Below, piece by piece: positions 6,282-6,994 of a stretch of DNA of 6,994 nucleotides. Where the stretch lies: the NCBI GenBank assembly GCA_013695495.1, contig JACDAK010000342.1, forward strand, positions 1 to 6,994. The letters run 5' to 3'. Numbering within the stretch: position 1 is the first letter of the stretch; the number at the start of each line of letters is the position of its first letter. The notes beneath the pieces are model-generated. The model was given only the letters and a program-made list of their open reading frames with translations, was not told the DNA's origin and did not search any database. Source of the DNA: Blastocatellia bacterium (GTDB taxonomy: Bacteria; Acidobacteriota; Blastocatellia; Pyrinomonadales; Pyrinomonadaceae). The position numbers were made by a program, and so were the translations under genes.

Positions 6282-6740
6282 ATGGGTTTCCTTCGTAATT
6301 TATTGATAAAGTTGAACTTGGTGGACCACACCGCCGAACGAACGCCGATCAGTGTCTTCCTCCTTGACGACGATCGACGTAGGCATCGGTGGTTCGAAAA
6401 GCGTTTTTCAGGTGACAATCTCGCAATTGCCGAAAACGTTGCGGAGGCGAAAGAACTGCTGGAGCAGGGAACTTACGATGCACTGTTCTTAGATCACGAC
6501 CTTTTGCCGCATCATTACCAGTCGAATGATCACGACGACTACGCGAACACTGGCTTCGCGATCGCCGAGTGGCTGACATTGCGGCAAGAACTCCAGCGTG
6601 CGGCAACCATAATCGTGCACACGCGAAACGCCGACGCGGCTATCCCAATGGTCCAAAAATTAAGAGAAACGGGAAGGAGCGTTGAATATTGTGCCTTCCC
6701 GATGCTCGACCTTAAGATTAAAAATTACTGGAAACGGTAA
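6282..6740 (+). CDS. Stand-alone receiver-like protein, 'cyclic-phosphate processing receiver' type
   Basis: This 152-residue soluble protein has a receiver (CheY-like) fold: strand plus acidic pocket FLLDDDR (26-32, D29-D31), YDALFLDHDL (65-74) with D71 at the phospho-acceptor position, GFAIAEWL (91-98), and TIIVHTRN (109-116) where a receiver has its conserved Thr/Ser. The LDHDL plus H(S/T)xN combination is, as I recall, characteristic of the family named cyclic-phosphate processing receiver domain (cREC), proposed to act on nucleotide or RNA cyclic phosphates rather than relay phosphate. The usual receiver Lys after strand 5 is not evident (the site reads CAFPMLD). A His/Asp-rich insert (72-86) may bind metal. 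There is no output domain and no adjacent histidine kinase. ATG 6282 has no Shine-Dalgarno. The fold is well supported; the family assignment is from motif memory and the function is inference. Confidence 0.75.
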   Translation: MGFLRNLLIKLNLVDHTAERTPISVFLLDDDRRRHRWFEKRFSGDNLAIAENVAEAKELLEQGTYDALFLDHDLLPHHYQSNDHDDYANTGFAIAEWLTLRQELQRAATIIVHTRNADAAIPMVQKLRETGRSVEYCAFPMLDLKIKNYWKR

Positions 6741-6744
6741 CCGC

Positions 6745-6994
6745 TCATTTCGCTTCAACTTTCAATCTGTTCATTTCACTTTCCAGAGCTTCAATGCGCC
6801 GTCGCATTGCTGCCTTGGCATCATCTGAGGTCTACTTCTCCAACATATTCGCAAAGGAGCAACCTGCGCGGCGTGAAGCGCAAGCTCTTTCGCGACCTTG
6901 ATGTCCGGTTCAACGCCGGTTCCTTCCCAACCAGTTTTCGTTATTGGGCTGATCGCCCGGCCCGTTGGGATGAACACATTGAAGTGTGTATGAA
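6745..6994 (-). pseudogene. 3' end of S41 C-terminal processing peptidase gene, frameshifted and with premature stop
   Basis: On the minus strand, entering from the right edge, the frame encodes the S41 (tail-specific protease) C-terminal signature IPTGRAISPITKTGWEGTGV followed by EPDIKV, which ends the catalytic domain. After about residue ALHAAQ (near 6860-6875) similarity moves to the +1 frame, which reads FANMLEK, then TAG (6832-6834), then TSDDAKAAMRRRIEALESEM and a TGA at 6745-6747: the kind of helical tail these proteins end with. One frameshift plus one nonsense codon thus break the gene; the original frame itself ends at 6771. The catalytic Ser/Lys region lies outside the window. The intact stop would sit 4 nt from the convergent receiver-like gene. 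The lesions may be real decay or sequence errors. Confidence 0.72.

Noticed and set aside
6124..6418. Small open frames in the divergent region (6124-6306 plus, 6185-6418 minus)
   Set aside because: They overlap promoters and the receiver-like gene start, have no recognisable motif, and are short enough to be chance.
6771..6977. Complete 68-residue protein starting at GTG 6977
   Set aside because: Its N-terminal part is the internal S41 peptidase signature and the frame continues upstream to the window edge; the Arg/Cys-rich end arises after a frameshift.
1..6994. Defence island, CRISPR array, retron or toxin-antitoxin system
   Set aside because: I saw no spaced direct repeats, no reverse transcriptase, nuclease or toxin motifs; the receiver-like protein alone is not enough to call a defence system.

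Overview
The window carries seven protein-coding loci and no RNA gene, IS element or CRISPR array. The set comprises a Hanks-type kinase-like membrane protein, a Tat-exported molybdoenzyme with a haem membrane partner, an SLC13/TrkA-C transporter, a DnaC-like ATPase with a zinc ribbon, a receiver-like protein and an S41 peptidase. With its moderate GC content and clear periplasmic functions, this points to a Gram-negative, soil-type bacterium. I would guess Acidobacteriota (Blastocatellia/Pyrinomonadaceae-like), but that is inference from gene style, not proof.

Layout: (1) 1-1795, minus strand: a serine/threonine-kinase-like protein with a C-terminal membrane helix, running off the left edge; its active site is degenerate, so it is a probable pseudokinase. 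(2) 1919-2860, plus: MsrP, the molybdopterin subunit of the periplasmic methionine-sulfoxide reductase. (3) 2864-4666, minus: an SLC13-family transporter with two TrkA-C domains. (4) about 4754-5371, plus: MsrQ, the haem membrane partner of MsrP. (5) 5343-6014, minus, probably reaching 6137: a DnaC-like AAA+ ATPase whose N-terminal zinc ribbon is cut by an in-frame stop. (6) 6282-6740, plus: a small stand-alone receiver-like protein of the 'cyclic-phosphate processing receiver' type. (7) 6745-6994, minus: the broken 3' end of an S41 carboxy-terminal processing peptidase gene.

The genes alternate strand without exception, so every gene must have its own promoter. The three convergent pairs are packed to within 4 nt or overlap. 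MsrP and MsrQ form one repair system (quinol to haem to Mo cofactor to oxidised methionine in exported proteins), yet their genes are separated by the antisense transporter gene. The divergent gap between the DnaC-like gene and the receiver-like gene holds an extended -10 promoter and a cluster of inverted repeats, the best regulatory candidate here.

No intergenic stretch exceeds 300 bases. No obviously new multi-gene system is present. The least explained items are the pseudokinase, the receiver-like protein with its divergent operator-like region, and the lesions in the two genes flanking it.
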